From Brasilonema angustatum HA4187-MV1 (GTDB lineage Bacteria; Cyanobacteriota; Cyanobacteriia; Cyanobacteriales; Nostocaceae): a stretch of 64,000 nt of DNA. The stretch is from NCBI GenBank assembly GCA_019359695.1, contig JAHHGV010000025.1:1-64000 (forward strand). The letters are read 5' to 3'. The notes under the pieces were generated by a model. That model was not told the DNA's origin and made no database searches. It saw only the letters and a list, made by a program, of their open reading frames with translations. Positions 1 through 9,842 of this stretch are shown piece by piece; within the stretch, counting starts at the first letter, position 1, and every line of letters starts with the position of its first letter. The position numbers and the translations under genes were made by a program.

Positions 1-126
1 GCTGTCACGATTATATCCACATGAGCAAGGGGAAACCCTAGAACATCGGGAGCCGGATGCTCAGAAATGAGCACGTCCGGATCTAATAGAGAGGAGCGGG
101 ACATAATAGTCCCCTTCGACTCTACC
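1..126 (+). mobile_element. Group II intron 3' end (domains V and VI), partial
   Basis: Positions 50-84 fold as a classic group II intron domain V. TGCTCA and TGAGCA form a stem closed by a GAAA tetraloop, a two-base CG bulge follows, and CCGGA pairs with TCCGG, with the catalytic AGC triad at the 5' base. Directly after it, 85-126 forms a domain VI-like stem: TAGAG pairs with CTCTA and GGGAC with GTCCC. The 3' splice site should lie near 126. The maturase/reverse transcriptase reading frame and the rest of the intron lie left of the window. Confidence 0.75.
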
Positions 127-411
127 AGGCTTCGCGAACGCGGGTTAAACAAGCGTATCTTGTGGAGGACATACATCTATAGACAAGGAATTTGTCCAAA
201 AAGTGGGAAATGTGTAGACAGCTAACTGGAAATATTAATTTTTAAAGTATAAAAAAAAGACACCAGCTATAAAAGGTGGTAATCCGCTTCAGTTTTAGGT
301 TGATAAGCTAATGTACTTTTAGTTTGGATAATTAGAACGAGCAAGATGCCTACTCCGTAAGAGCTTTACTTTTAGCTAATATACAAGTTAAATGTCCAAC
401 AGCTTACAAAT

Positions 412-559
412 GGGCTACTGTACCTACCACCTTATTCTCCAGACCTAAACTTGATTGAGAAATGCTGGTCTTAGTTAAAGAGTCGAATCCACAAAAAAAA
501 TGGAGTAGTTCGATTGTTTACGAAACGCCATTGAGACTGTCTTGCGTTCTGCGTCCTAA
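412..559 (+). pseudogene. IS630-family transposase relic (3' end)
   Basis: The frame starting at 421 reads YLPPYSPDLNLIEKCWS, then a stop, then LKSRIHK. This is the conserved region around the last catalytic acidic residue of IS630/Tc1-type DDE transposases. After a frameshift another frame continues DCLRNAIETVLRSAS to a stop at 557-559, which matches the usual C-terminus of the family. The in-frame TAG (at about 472) and the frameshift make it non-functional. No intact N-terminal part or clear terminal inverted repeats are visible. The upstream bases 330-411 may be further decayed transposase sequence. Confidence 0.75.
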
Positions 560-1249
560 CCGCCTTGGCAGTTGCTATAAAAGAATTTTTAAAAGTAGAA
601 ATAGCTACAATTACAATTGAGGCAGCACACTATATACAACAGTCATCACAGTTCTCTTATTCTTAATGTTAAGTTTTGTATAGTATTAATTCAAACTCTG
701 TAATCTTGAAGGTTGTATTAATAATTTGATTGGCATATTTCACTTTTGGGGTATATAACAGACAGTGGCACTGTTCTGTCACCGGATATTTTATGTTAAC
801 TTTACACATTGTACAAGTAAAAACACTGTGGTTATAGCAAAATTTACCTGAGATTTATCTCGGTTCCAAAAACCGTATTATACTTAGGTACGAGTACTAA
901 AGATAGCAGGGTTATTGTGGCAAGAAAAAGCAGTATTATCTCGGTTGCCATTAGACAAGGCTTACTTAAAGGTGATTTGCTTCATCTAGTCTTTACATTC
1001 TTTTTACTTGTTGTGTAAAGATGTCTGCTAATCTCAGTATAAGTTAGTAAATTTAACTGTAATTTGCGAGTTATCTGAGGTTTTTTCTATCTTGATAGAA
1101 GGGTGCTGCCGCTGAGTTTTCCCGCAAATCTTAAGGCTAAACTTTTGTACTTTTTATAACAAAAGCTATAAACCGTTTCAATGGACTTGTGGAAGACCCT
1201 GCATAAATTTAGCTCACACTAGCAAGAATTTAGCCTAAGTAAAAGCAAA
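560..1249. other. Intergenic region without recognisable gene
   Basis: AT-rich DNA with stops in all frames and no convincing gene. A small perfect inverted repeat (TTCTATC-TT-GATAGAA) sits near 1086-1101. The promoter of the chemotaxis operon should lie in the last few hundred bases, but I cannot pick a -10/-35 pair with confidence. Confidence 0.5.
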
Positions 1250-2314
1250 ATGAGCACAACTCCTCTAGGTAGCTACAAGTTTTTTCAGAAACTACATCCG
1301 CTATCTCTACTAGCACAATTAACAAGTCGGCGTGCTACAGGCTGCTTACAAGTATTTACAGAGTCGGCTTCTTGGTCAATCTATCTAGATGACGGTAAAC
1401 TGGTTTATGCCTCTTCAGATAAAATGTTTGAACGGCTTGAAAATCTTTTGGGGCGTTTGAGGCAGCAAACACATACTCTCAACAGTGCATCTCTTATGCG
1501 AGTAAGACTGATATTTGACCAAAACAAAGATCATCAGTCAACACCACAACCAGATTATCAGGCTATTTGCTGGTTAGTTAACGAAGAATACATCACTCCT
1601 CCCCAAGCAGCAGTCCTAATAGATGAATTGGCAAGAGAAGTACTGGAGTCATTTCTAATAGTAAAACAAGGAAGCTATGAATTTAAGAGTGAAACTCTGT
1701 TAAATGAACTACCAAAGTTCTGTCGTTTGGACTTGCGATTACTTGTAGAAAATTGTCAAAAGCAGTTACGCCATCGCCAACAGACGCAATCAACCGTTGA
1801 TAGGCAAGTTACCTCTAATTTCGTCTCTACCACTGAGGTTGCGGCAATGGGGCATCAAGTTAAGCTAGCGGAAGAATTGCCAAAACGGAATAATTTTGAT
1901 ACGTCTGATATTAACAACAAAGATTCTTACCAATCTCATGAGAAAAGTGCATACACAGTTGCCTGTATAGATGACAGTCCAACAGTATTAAATTCTATCA
2001 AGCACTTTTTGGATGAAAGTACATTCTCGGTTGTGATGATCAACGATCCTGTGAAAGCTTTGATGCAAATTCTCCGCAGCAAACCTGACTTAATTTTGCT
2101 AGATGTAGAGATGCCAAATTTAGATGGTTATGAGCTATGTTCTTTGTTGCGAAGGCATTCAGCTTTTAAGAATATCCCTATTATTATGGTGACTGGCAGA
2201 ACAGGATTGATAGACAGAGCAAAGGCAAAAATGGTAAGAGCCTCAGGCTATTTGACGAAGCCTTTTTCTCAATCAGATTTGTTGAAAATGGTGTTTAAAC
2301 ATATTGATAATTGA
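1250..2314 (+). CDS. PatA/PixG-type response regulator (PATAN + REC), first gene of a chemotaxis-like operon
   Basis: The N-terminal ~190 residues resemble the PATAN/DUF4388 domain (ATGCLQV and YLDDGKLVYASS near the start). The C-terminal ~120 residues are a receiver domain with the acidic pair in IDDSPTV, the phospho-acceptor Asp in LILLDVEMPN, and the conserved Lys in LTKPFS. PatA, PixG and HmpA of cyanobacteria share this architecture. They act downstream of CheA-like kinases, probably at type IV pilus motors or other polar machinery. Order and spacing with the next genes (CheY, CheW, MCP, CheA) match the pix/hmp/pil-type operons. The linker at residues 175-230 is low-complexity. Which of the several paralogous clusters this is cannot be settled here. 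Confidence 0.88.
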   Translation: MSTTPLGSYKFFQKLHPLSLLAQLTSRRATGCLQVFTESASWSIYLDDGKLVYASSDKMFERLENLLGRLRQQTHTLNSASLMRVRLIFDQNKDHQSTPQPDYQAICWLVNEEYITPPQAAVLIDELAREVLESFLIVKQGSYEFKSETLLNELPKFCRLDLRLLVENCQKQLRHRQQTQSTVDRQVTSNFVSTTEVAAMGHQVKLAEELPKRNNFDTSDINNKDSYQSHEKSAYTVACIDDSPTVLNSIKHFLDESTFSVVMINDPVKALMQILRSKPDLILLDVEMPNLDGYELCSLLRRHSAFKNIPIIMVTGRTGLIDRAKAKMVRASGYLTKPFSQSDLLKMVFKHIDN

Positions 2315-2380
2315 GGTAAACATATTAAGAACAGTCACAAATTTTGAGAAACTCAATTTACTCATAAAGGAGATGTATAA

Positions 2381-2758
2381 GTGAGTCTAACTTTGCTTGG
2401 TACAATTTTGATAGTTGAAGATTCTCTCAGTGAATTGGAACTGATGAGCCATTATCTAGTAGAAAGTGGTTATAACGTTATTCAAGCTACTGGTGCAAAG
2501 GAAGCTTTAGAAAAAGCACAATCACAGAATCCAGATGTTATCGTCACCGATGTAGTTATGCCAGGTATGAGCGGCTTTGAGTTGTGTCGTTCTCTTAAGA
2601 GAAATCCGGTTACTCAAAAAGTTCCTATTGTCATTTGCAGTTCTAAAAATCAGGAGATTGACCGATTATGGGCAATGAGACAAGGCGCTGATGCCTATGT
2701 CACAAAGCCTTACACTCGGGAGCAGCTCCTACGAGCTATTAAATCAGTGGTCATATGA
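2381..2758 (+). CDS. CheY/PixH/HmpB-type single-domain response regulator
   Basis: 125-residue receiver domain and nothing else: acidic pocket IVEDSLSE, phospho-acceptor D57 in TDVVMPGMSG, conserved Ser (VICSS) and Lys in YVTKPYT. It is read from GTG, which is preceded by a good AAGGAG ribosome site at about 2367. It follows the PATAN regulator and overlaps the CheW gene by four bases (ATGA at 2755-2758), so the two are translationally coupled. In Pil/Hmp-type systems this protein is the second phosphate acceptor or phosphate sink of the CheA-like kinase. Confidence 0.92.
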   Translation: MSLTLLGTILIVEDSLSELELMSHYLVESGYNVIQATGAKEALEKAQSQNPDVIVTDVVMPGMSGFELCRSLKRNPVTQKVPIVICSSKNQEIDRLWAMRQGADAYVTKPYTREQLLRAIKSVVI

Positions 2759-3261
2759 ATCAAATGAATAGTTCCAAATTAGCACTCTCTTTAAAACAAA
2801 ATCAAAATAGCTTGGGGGATGGCTATCTTAGATTTAGGCTAAATAGACATACATCTGCCACCCTACCCATGAGGCACACCCAAGAAGCGGTTGTTGTGCC
2901 ACCTGAAACAATCTCATCGATGCCAAACATGCCTGCCTGTATCATAGGATTGATGAATTGGCGCAGTCGCATAGTTTGGGTGATTGATTTGCCAAGGATG
3001 TTCAATCTTGAATATTTAGATAATAGGCTTCGGCAGTATAATGTGATAATTATCAGGGTAGATTCAGTCCTTTTAGGCTTACTTGTACAAGAAATACAAG
3101 GTACAACTAAGTTTTTGCTTGATGAGATTCGCTCTCCTATGGGACAAGTTGCATCCAGTTTAACTCCCTATCTACGTGGTTGCGTTGTTCAACAAAAAGA
3201 AATGTTGCTTGTTTTAGATGCACAAGCAATTGTACAGTCTTCTATTCTCCGCTGTGATTAG
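2755..3261 (+). CDS. CheW-like adaptor protein
   Basis: 168 residues with the CheW fold signature: [37 protein letters not shown], in which the region around NMP...GLMNWR is the usual strand-loop that docks to receptor and kinase. It would bridge the MCP encoded next to the CheA kinase at 6718-9777. Its start overlaps the CheY stop in an ATGA, and the MCP gene follows after about 65 bp when read from its own ribosome site. The first ~45 residues are poorly conserved. Confidence 0.9.
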   Translation: MNQMNSSKLALSLKQNQNSLGDGYLRFRLNRHTSATLPMRHTQEAVVVPPETISSMPNMPACIIGLMNWRSRIVWVIDLPRMFNLEYLDNRLRQYNVIIIRVDSVLLGLLVQEIQGTTKFLLDEIRSPMGQVASSLTPYLRGCVVQQKEMLLVLDAQAIVQSSILRCD

Positions 3262-3325
3262 GGTGTACTTCAAAGAAAACACAGATTTTTCGTATGTTCA
3301 TTCACCACCTCAGGAGAATATCTTT

Positions 3326-6160
3326 ATGTTTAATAAAACTGATGCAGCTAAGAAGAAGATTGATACTCAAAATGGAGCATCTGTTTCTTCATCGGAAGAT
3401 TTCACAGATGAAAATAATTCTAGAAAACGATATAACGACGTAAACACTGAAATTCGTCGTAATCATCATACACAGTATCCTGCATCTTTCAGTTTGAAGC
3501 GGTTAAGTTTAGGTACCAAAGCGACACTAGTTGCGATCGCGATTGGTACGCTTCCAGTTTTAGCAATTGGAGCACTTGCTTATTTGGTAGCCAGTAATTC
3601 CTTAACCAATAAAATTGCTCAAATTCAACAAGCAGAAGCCAATAGTATGGCTGACAAAGTTAGCCGTTTCATGAGAGAACGGTATAACAATATTCAATTT
3701 ATCTCTAGTCTACCAATATTTACAGATTATAATTTTAGCAATAGTTTTTCTCAAAAAGAAAAACAAGGATTGCTGGATAAGTTTGTAGATACTTACAAAG
3801 TCTATGACAGCATTGTTGTACTTAACTTAAACGGTGATGTTATTGCACAATCTCAGGGAGATTTAATTCCCAATCAAAGCAGTAGTCCAGACTTTCAAAA
3901 AGTACGTCAAAACAGAGTTTCTTACATCACTCAAACAGAAGTCACAAATAATACAAGTATTTTCAGCATTATTATCGTAGCACCTGTGAAACGTAGCACA
4001 GGAGAAATGGCGGCGATAGTCAGAGCTAGAATACCCGTGAAATCTCTAAATAATATTGTCAAAAATTATGCAGAATCTGGGCGTAAATACTATCTAACAG
4101 ATGGTTCAGAAAAAATATTCTTGGCAACGGATAACAAAGATTTAACTAGAAGTGCGACAGCAATGTTTCCTAGCTTAGCACAATGGCAAGCACAAAAAAA
4201 AGACGATACTTTTATTAGTGTTAATCAAACCGATAACCAACAGCAACTTGTTAGTTACTCATCCAGAATGCAAGATGGATTGCCCAATTTGAACTGGCGA
4301 TTTATTCTAGCAACAGATACAGCAACTGCATTTGAGCCTCAAAGACAATTATTACTAACAGTTGCTGTTGGGACAGGACTGACAGCATTAATTGTCGCCC
4401 TGATTGCCGTGTGGTTAGCCAAACGAACCACAGAACCTATAGCGAAAGCAACCGCAGCAGTGGCAAAACTTGGCTTAGGAGAACTTGATACCCGTTTGGA
4501 GGTGCAATCAGAAGACGAACTCGGCATTTTGAGTCATAACATCAACCAAATGGCGTCGCAACTCCAAGCGCTAATGAAAGACCAAGAACTCGACACGCAA
4601 AGGGCAAAGTTGCTTACAGATATTACGCTGCGTACTCGTAGAAGCCTGAAAGTTGAGGACATTTACAAAACAGCTGTCAGAGAAGTTCGGCAAGCAATGA
4701 AGACAGACAGGGTTATCATCTATAAATTTAACCTAGAAACCTTGGATGGAAATGTCGTCGCGGAATCAGTCACAGCTGGTTTACCAAAAATGTTAGGCGT
4801 GCAAATCGACGATCCGTGTTTTCGAGAACGTCATGCAGAAGGTTATAAAGATGGCCGAGTGCGGGCAATATCGAACATCTACCAAGATGCTAGTCTGAGC
4901 AATGCAGCTTGTTACACCAAAATGTTGGAGAAATTTGCAGTTAAGGCAAATTTGGTAGCACCAATTATTATCGCAGGGCAATTGGTAGGCTTGATGATTG
5001 CTCATCATTGCGACAGTCCTCGAAATTGGCAACAAACTGAGATAGATTTGTTTAGACAACTCGCCACTCAAGTTGGCTATGCTCTAGAGCAAGCCCAACT
5101 TCTTGAAGAGGTAGAAAAAGCACGGCAAATAGCAGAAAGAGTATCACAAGACGAACGCCAACAAAAAGAAACTCTGCAAACGCAACTTTTGGAACTCCTT
5201 AGTGAAGTAGAAGGTGCAGCCAGTGGTGACTTGACGGTGCGTGCTGAAGTAACGGCAGGAGAAATTGGCACAGTTGCTGACTTTTTCAACTCTATCGTTG
5301 AAAGTTTGCGCTTGATTGTCACTCAAGTTCAACAAACCGCTACCCAGGTGAATCAGGCGATCTGGACAAACTCTGGAGCAATCGGTGAACTGACAGAGGA
5401 AGCACTGATTCAAGCCCAAGAAATCAACCGCACACTCGATGCAGTTGATAACATGAGTCAATCAATTCAACAAGTCGCATATACCGCCGAGCAAGCAGCT
5501 TTCATTGCCAATAACGCCGCCCAAACTGCCAAAAAGAGCGGCATCGCAATGGATTTGACAGTACAAAACATCTTGTATTTGCGTGAAACAGTCGGCGAAA
5601 CCGCCAAGAAAGTCAAGCGCCTAGGAGAATCAACCCAACAAATCTCGCGTGTCGTGGCATTAATTAATCAGATTTCCATGCAAACCAACTTGCTCGCCAT
5701 CAACGCCGGAATCGAAGCAGCACGTGCAGGAGAAGAAGGTCAAGGTTTTGCTGTTGTGGCAGAGGAAGTCGGGGAATTAGCCGCCCGCAGTGCCGCCGCC
5801 ACCACAGAAATTGAACAAATAGTCGAGAACATCCAACGCGAAACAACCGAAGTTGTACAGGCGATGGAGATGGGAACCACCACTGTTGTCGAAGGTACAC
5901 GCATTGTCGAAGATGCCAAGCAAAATCTAGCTCAGATTTTGGAGATTTCACGTCAGATAGACGTTTTGCTACAGTCGATTTCGACTGCCACAGCATCGCA
6001 GGCACAAACTTCGCAAATAGTCAGCCAATTAATGAAAGATATTGCTGCTTGCTCACAACGCACGAGCGATTCTTCTATGAAGGTTTCCCAATCTTTACAC
6101 GAAACTGTGGAGATTTCCCAGCAATTGCAAGCGACTGTTGGTACTTTCAAGGTGAATTAG
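3326..6160 (+). CDS. Methyl-accepting chemotaxis protein with Cache, HAMP and GAF domains (PilJ/PixJ/HmpD type)
   Basis: The ATG at 3326 is chosen because AGGAG at 3312-3316 stands in front of it; an upstream in-frame start at 3218 would overlap cheW. The protein has 944 residues: a hydrophilic N-terminus, a membrane segment at ~66-88, an extracytoplasmic Cache-like sensor (~90-335), a second membrane segment (~342-364), HAMP, a GAF domain (~437-600), a further HAMP-like segment (~640-690) and the signalling hairpin, whose tip [20 protein letters not shown] is highly conserved. The GAF domain contains DPCF (C498) and a second cysteine C529 in ACYTKML, at the position of the bilin cysteine in cyanobacteriochromes. 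It may therefore sense light as well as an external ligand through Cache. It should control the CheA encoded downstream. Confidence 0.93.
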   Translation: MFNKTDAAKKKIDTQNGASVSSSEDFTDENNSRKRYNDVNTEIRRNHHTQYPASFSLKRLSLGTKATLVAIAIGTLPVLAIGALAYLVASNSLTNKIAQIQQAEANSMADKVSRFMRERYNNIQFISSLPIFTDYNFSNSFSQKEKQGLLDKFVDTYKVYDSIVVLNLNGDVIAQSQGDLIPNQSSSPDFQKVRQNRVSYITQTEVTNNTSIFSIIIVAPVKRSTGEMAAIVRARIPVKSLNNIVKNYAESGRKYYLTDGSEKIFLATDNKDLTRSATAMFPSLAQWQAQKKDDTFISVNQTDNQQQLVSYSSRMQDGLPNLNWRFILATDTATAFEPQRQLLLTVAVGTGLTALIVALIAVWLAKRTTEPIAKATAAVAKLGLGELDTRLEVQSEDELGILSHNINQMASQLQALMKDQELDTQRAKLLTDITLRTRRSLKVEDIYKTAVREVRQAMKTDRVIIYKFNLETLDGNVVAESVTAGLPKMLGVQIDDPCFRERHAEGYKDGRVRAISNIYQDASLSNAACYTKMLEKFAVKANLVAPIIIAGQLVGLMIAHHCDSPRNWQQTEIDLFRQLATQVGYALEQAQLLEEVEKARQIAERVSQDERQQKETLQTQLLELLSEVEGAASGDLTVRAEVTAGEIGTVADFFNSIVESLRLIVTQVQQTATQVNQAIWTNSGAIGELTEEALIQAQEINRTLDAVDNMSQSIQQVAYTAEQAAFIANNAAQTAKKSGIAMDLTVQNILYLRETVGETAKKVKRLGESTQQISRVVALINQISMQTNLLAINAGIEAARAGEEGQGFAVVAEEVGELAARSAAATTEIEQIVENIQRETTEVVQAMEMGTTTVVEGTRIVEDAKQNLAQILEISRQIDVLLQSISTATASQAQTSQIVSQLMKDIAACSQRTSDSSMKVSQSLHETVEISQQLQATVGTFKVN

Positions 6161-6717
6161 TCATCAGTTTTTTGTCTAACTCTACCCAAAGACGCCCTAC
6201 ACAGGCAGCACCAGGGTGAGGCAGCGCTTTTTGGAAGGTAACCTGAAGATAGGCGACTGTCGTACATAGTGTAACAACTTGAGAACTGCCATAGCGTCCA
6301 TGTCATTTTTATCTAACTGGTGATTAATGACTAATGAACGGCAGATGCTACAACGCAGGGAACCAGACGCTAGATGTCTAGTAGGTCGTGGAACCCTCAT
6401 CAAGCACTGCCTCCCTTCGGGGAAGACCTTCTTCTCGGTCTCGCTGCGCTAACACCAGTCGCCTAGGTCGGGAAACCCCTTCGGGTTCGCCTTATGGCTA
6501 ACGCCACGCCTTACGGCTATCGGGAACGCCCGTCGCCTGGCTGTCGGGAAAACGCCACATGCTAAGAAAGGGGGAAGCCGCCCTTCGGGTATCTAAGCCT
6601 GCGAAACCCGTCCAATGCAGTGGCTCCCCTCGCGCAGCACTGGTCTCACCTCCTGCATAGCGCTGGATTCACCGCAACGCACTGCCTCCTAATGACTCAT
6701 GACTGATAGCAAATATT
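6161..6717. repeat. Repeat-rich 557-bp spacer between MCP and cheA
   Basis: No gene is visible. The stretch 6420-6640 is a mosaic of GC-rich short palindromic units (for example GGGAAACCCCTTCGGGTTC and GCCGCCCTTCGGGT). Bases 6493-6525 are found again, inverted, at 28432-28464. Two heptanucleotide units (TGACTCA, TGACTGA) at 6693-6706 end just before the cheA start. This looks like accumulation of dispersed cyanobacterial repeats inside what is normally a compact operon. Confidence 0.7.
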
Positions 6718-9700
6718 ATGTCACAAGACAAAGAATTAGAAATCCAGATGCAGTTTCTGGAGGAAGCGACTGATTACCTGAATACCCTGGAAGGGGTATT
6801 GCTGGAACTCAATACCAACAGTCGTATCTCTCTAGAAAAAATGAATGCCGCACTTAGAGCTGCCCACTCAATCAAAGGTGGCGCAGGCATGATGGGATTT
6901 CGCGCCCTGAGTGATTTGGCTCACCGTTTGGAAGATTCCTTTAAAGTTTTAAAAACGAGAAAAAACTCTTTAGATATTAACACGGAGTTGCAAAGTTTAT
7001 TGTTATCTGGAGTAGACTGGCTACGTCAGATAGTGGAATTCTTATCAGAAGGTAATGCGATAGAGGAGCAGTGGTTATCGACTTTCTGTTATCCAGTTTT
7101 TGAAGAACTGCATGCGCGTTTAGGTGATCCAACTCCAGAGGATGCAGCAACTATGCTGTCTCCAGAAGATGGGCAAGACATCATTCCTTTACTGTTTCAA
7201 ACAGAAGTAGAAGGATGTTTGCAACGCTTAGAATGCGTGTTGGCAGATAGTGCACAACCCTGTTTAAAAGAAGAAGTTGCGATTATGGCAGCTGAGTTAG
7301 GTGGTTTGGGTGAAATGCTGCAATTACCAGCTTTTACTCAACTTTGTGAATCTGTGGCAAACCACTTAGAAGCAGCCCCTTCCTCTGAGATTGAAACAAT
7401 TGCCCGTGTGGCATTGGAAGCATGGCGGCGATCGCAAGCGTTGGTGATGACAAATCAACTAGATAGCTTACCAACAGAAATTCAGCTAGAGGATTTGGCT
7501 TTTGAAGCTGCAGCATATACTCAAACAGAATTGCTACAAGTAGAAGTAGCACCCCTGCTAGATCCAGAAACAGAAGTTGCCGAAACAGACATTCTGCAAC
7601 CAGAAGAAACACAAGAAACTTGGTTGGATCGTGAAATCATTGCAGCTGATTTTGAAGCTTTAGAGGCAGCTTTTGCTGATGAGAGTAACGCTCAAGTTGA
7701 AGTGCCACCAAATCCGGAACCAGTTGTTGCTCAAGAAATTCCCACAACAAATTACAAATTTGTTGAACCGAAAGCCGAACAAACTGTTGGTAACAACAAT
7801 AAGAGTGAACCTCAGGAAAATACAGTTCGAGTTCCTAGCAAGCAACTTGAGCAAATTAATGATTTGTTCGGGGAACTGATTATTCAGCGCAACGGATTGA
7901 ATCTACAACTTGAGAGGTTACGCAAACTGATTCGTAATTTGAATCAGCGAGTGCAAGTTCTCGGCAGGGAAAATCAGCAATTACGTACAGCTTATGACAG
8001 GATAGCAACTCAGAGTGTGCTGTCATCTAGTGTTCCATTCCTGGCATTGCCACCAACTCAAAACGTGGAGGATTTCATCGGATTTGACGATGAGAACCAG
8101 ACACAACGCCGGTTTGATTCTCTAGAAATGGATAGCTATAACGAATTAAACCTGCTTTCTCAGGAAGTGATGGAAACCATCGTTCAAGTGCAAGAAGTCA
8201 CAAGTGACATTCAACTTGGTCTTGACGATACAGATTTGTTTGCCCGCAAACTCACCAAAACATCCAAGCAGTTGCAAAGAAAGCTGACTCAAGTACGGAT
8301 GCGTCCGCTATCTGATATTGTTGATCGCTTTCCCAGGGCTTTGCGCGACCTGTGTGTAGAGTACGGCAAAAACGTGCAACTGAAAATTGAGGGTGCTGGA
8401 GTGTTAATTGAACGTAACATCTTGGAGGCTTTAAATGAGCCTTTAATGCATATGTTGCGAAATGCCTTCGATCATGGTATCGAAGATCCACCAACACGTC
8501 GCGCCTGCGGTAAGTCAGAACAAGGATTAATTGAGATTAAAGGCGCGCATCAAGACAATCGCACAATCATTACTCTAAGAGATGATGGACGTGGGATTCC
8601 ATTAGACAAAATCCGTACTCGTGCTATAGCTATGGGGTTAGAGCCTAGTCTCATAGCACAAGCTACTGATGAAGAACTGCTATCGCTCATTTTTGAGCCA
8701 GGATTTAGCACCTCTGACCAAGTCACAGCCTTGTCTGGTCGCGGTGTTGGTATGGATGTGGTTCGCAGTAACCTCAAACAAGTACGGGGGGATATCAAAG
8801 TTGATACGGTAGCAGGGAAGGGGACGACTTATACGATATCAGTGCCGTTTACACTGTCAGTCGCAAGAATCCTACTAATAGAAAGCAACCGAATGCTTTT
8901 AGCATTTCCCACAGATGTGGTTTCAGAAATATTCTTGCTGAATCATGAGCAAGTGTTCACAATGGCGAGCAGCGAAGTCCTTAATTGGCAAGGAACCATG
9001 TTACCCTTAGTTCGTCTCGGTCGGCATTTAGAGTTTAATTGCCCCCGCTACGACAACCCAAACCTAGAAACTCCCCCTGCAATTAACGCCTCTAGCATAC
9101 TCATCGTCAACCAAGGTAATCAACCAGTGGCGGTGCAAGTAGATCGTTGTTGGGGTGAGCAAGAAGTTGCTATCCGTCAAGTTGAAGGAAATATACCTTT
9201 ACCTAGTGGCTTTAACAACTGTACAATTCTGGGTGATGGTCGGGTAGTCCCACTGGTGAATGCCAGCGAGTTACTTTACTGGATTGTTACCAACAAACGC
9301 ACGCCTAGAACAAATCAACTACCATCGCCAAGGTTAAAGACCGTTTTCCTGACGCCAGCCGATGACCAATCACTGCTGCCAATTAATCAAAAAGGTACGG
9401 TTTTAATTGTAGATGACTCAATTAATGTCCGGCGCTTCTTAGCCCTGACTCTAGAAAAAGGAGGGTATCAAGTAGAACAAGCTAAAGATGGTCAAGATGC
9501 GCTAGAAAAACTTCAGAGTGGTTTGAGAGTTCAGGCTGTTATTTGTGATATTGAAATGCCTCGTGTTGATGGTTATGGCTTTTTAGGTCGGATTAAATCA
9601 AATACTGACTTTAGAGATATACCAGTCGCTATGCTAACCTCTCGTAGTAGTGATAAACATCGTCAATTAGCAATGCAGTTAGGTGCTAGAGCTTACTTCT

Positions 9701-9777
9701 CCAAACCTTACAATGAGCAAGAATTACTGAAAACTTTGGATGAAATCATTTTTCCTCTAGCAGGAGCTTCTAACTAA
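6718..9777 (+). CDS. Hybrid CheA-type histidine kinase (Hpt-HATPase-CheW-REC; PixL/HmpE type)
   Basis: 1019 residues. The N-terminal Hpt domain has the phospho-acceptor H50 in AAHSIKGGAGMMGF. A second, degenerate Hpt-like helical segment spans ~145-250, followed by an acidic linker and a coiled-coil dimerisation region (~385-500). The kinase core shows the N box (MHMLRNAFDHGIED), the G1 box DDGRGIPLDKI and SGRGVGMDVV. A CheW-like regulatory domain (~720-850) and a C-terminal receiver (IVDDSINVRR, CDIEMPRVDGYG, Lys in YFSKPYN) complete it. It is the central kinase of the operon. No strong ribosome site precedes the ATG, and the 557-bp repeat spacer suggests that it may have, or need, its own promoter. 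Confidence 0.94.
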   Translation: MSQDKELEIQMQFLEEATDYLNTLEGVLLELNTNSRISLEKMNAALRAAHSIKGGAGMMGFRALSDLAHRLEDSFKVLKTRKNSLDINTELQSLLLSGVDWLRQIVEFLSEGNAIEEQWLSTFCYPVFEELHARLGDPTPEDAATMLSPEDGQDIIPLLFQTEVEGCLQRLECVLADSAQPCLKEEVAIMAAELGGLGEMLQLPAFTQLCESVANHLEAAPSSEIETIARVALEAWRRSQALVMTNQLDSLPTEIQLEDLAFEAAAYTQTELLQVEVAPLLDPETEVAETDILQPEETQETWLDREIIAADFEALEAAFADESNAQVEVPPNPEPVVAQEIPTTNYKFVEPKAEQTVGNNNKSEPQENTVRVPSKQLEQINDLFGELIIQRNGLNLQLERLRKLIRNLNQRVQVLGRENQQLRTAYDRIATQSVLSSSVPFLALPPTQNVEDFIGFDDENQTQRRFDSLEMDSYNELNLLSQEVMETIVQVQEVTSDIQLGLDDTDLFARKLTKTSKQLQRKLTQVRMRPLSDIVDRFPRALRDLCVEYGKNVQLKIEGAGVLIERNILEALNEPLMHMLRNAFDHGIEDPPTRRACGKSEQGLIEIKGAHQDNRTIITLRDDGRGIPLDKIRTRAIAMGLEPSLIAQATDEELLSLIFEPGFSTSDQVTALSGRGVGMDVVRSNLKQVRGDIKVDTVAGKGTTYTISVPFTLSVARILLIESNRMLLAFPTDVVSEIFLLNHEQVFTMASSEVLNWQGTMLPLVRLGRHLEFNCPRYDNPNLETPPAINASSILIVNQGNQPVAVQVDRCWGEQEVAIRQVEGNIPLPSGFNNCTILGDGRVVPLVNASELLYWIVTNKRTPRTNQLPSPRLKTVFLTPADDQSLLPINQKGTVLIVDDSINVRRFLALTLEKGGYQVEQAKDGQDALEKLQSGLRVQAVICDIEMPRVDGYGFLGRIKSNTDFRDIPVAMLTSRSSDKHRQLAMQLGARAYFSKPYNEQELLKTLDEIIFPLAGASN

Positions 9778-9813
9778 AGCATCATGCTGAAAGTTATAAA
9801 TTAATACCAAGTT

Positions 9814-9842
9814 GCAATTCCCAGGTAGCACCTGGGAATTGC
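9814..9842. terminator. Perfect 13-bp inverted repeat after cheA
   Basis: GCAATTCCCAGGT and its exact reverse complement are separated by AGC, 37 bp after the cheA stop. A T-run is lacking, so it is either a weak or Rho-assisted terminator of the chemotaxis operon or a palindromic repeat unit. Confidence 0.5.
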
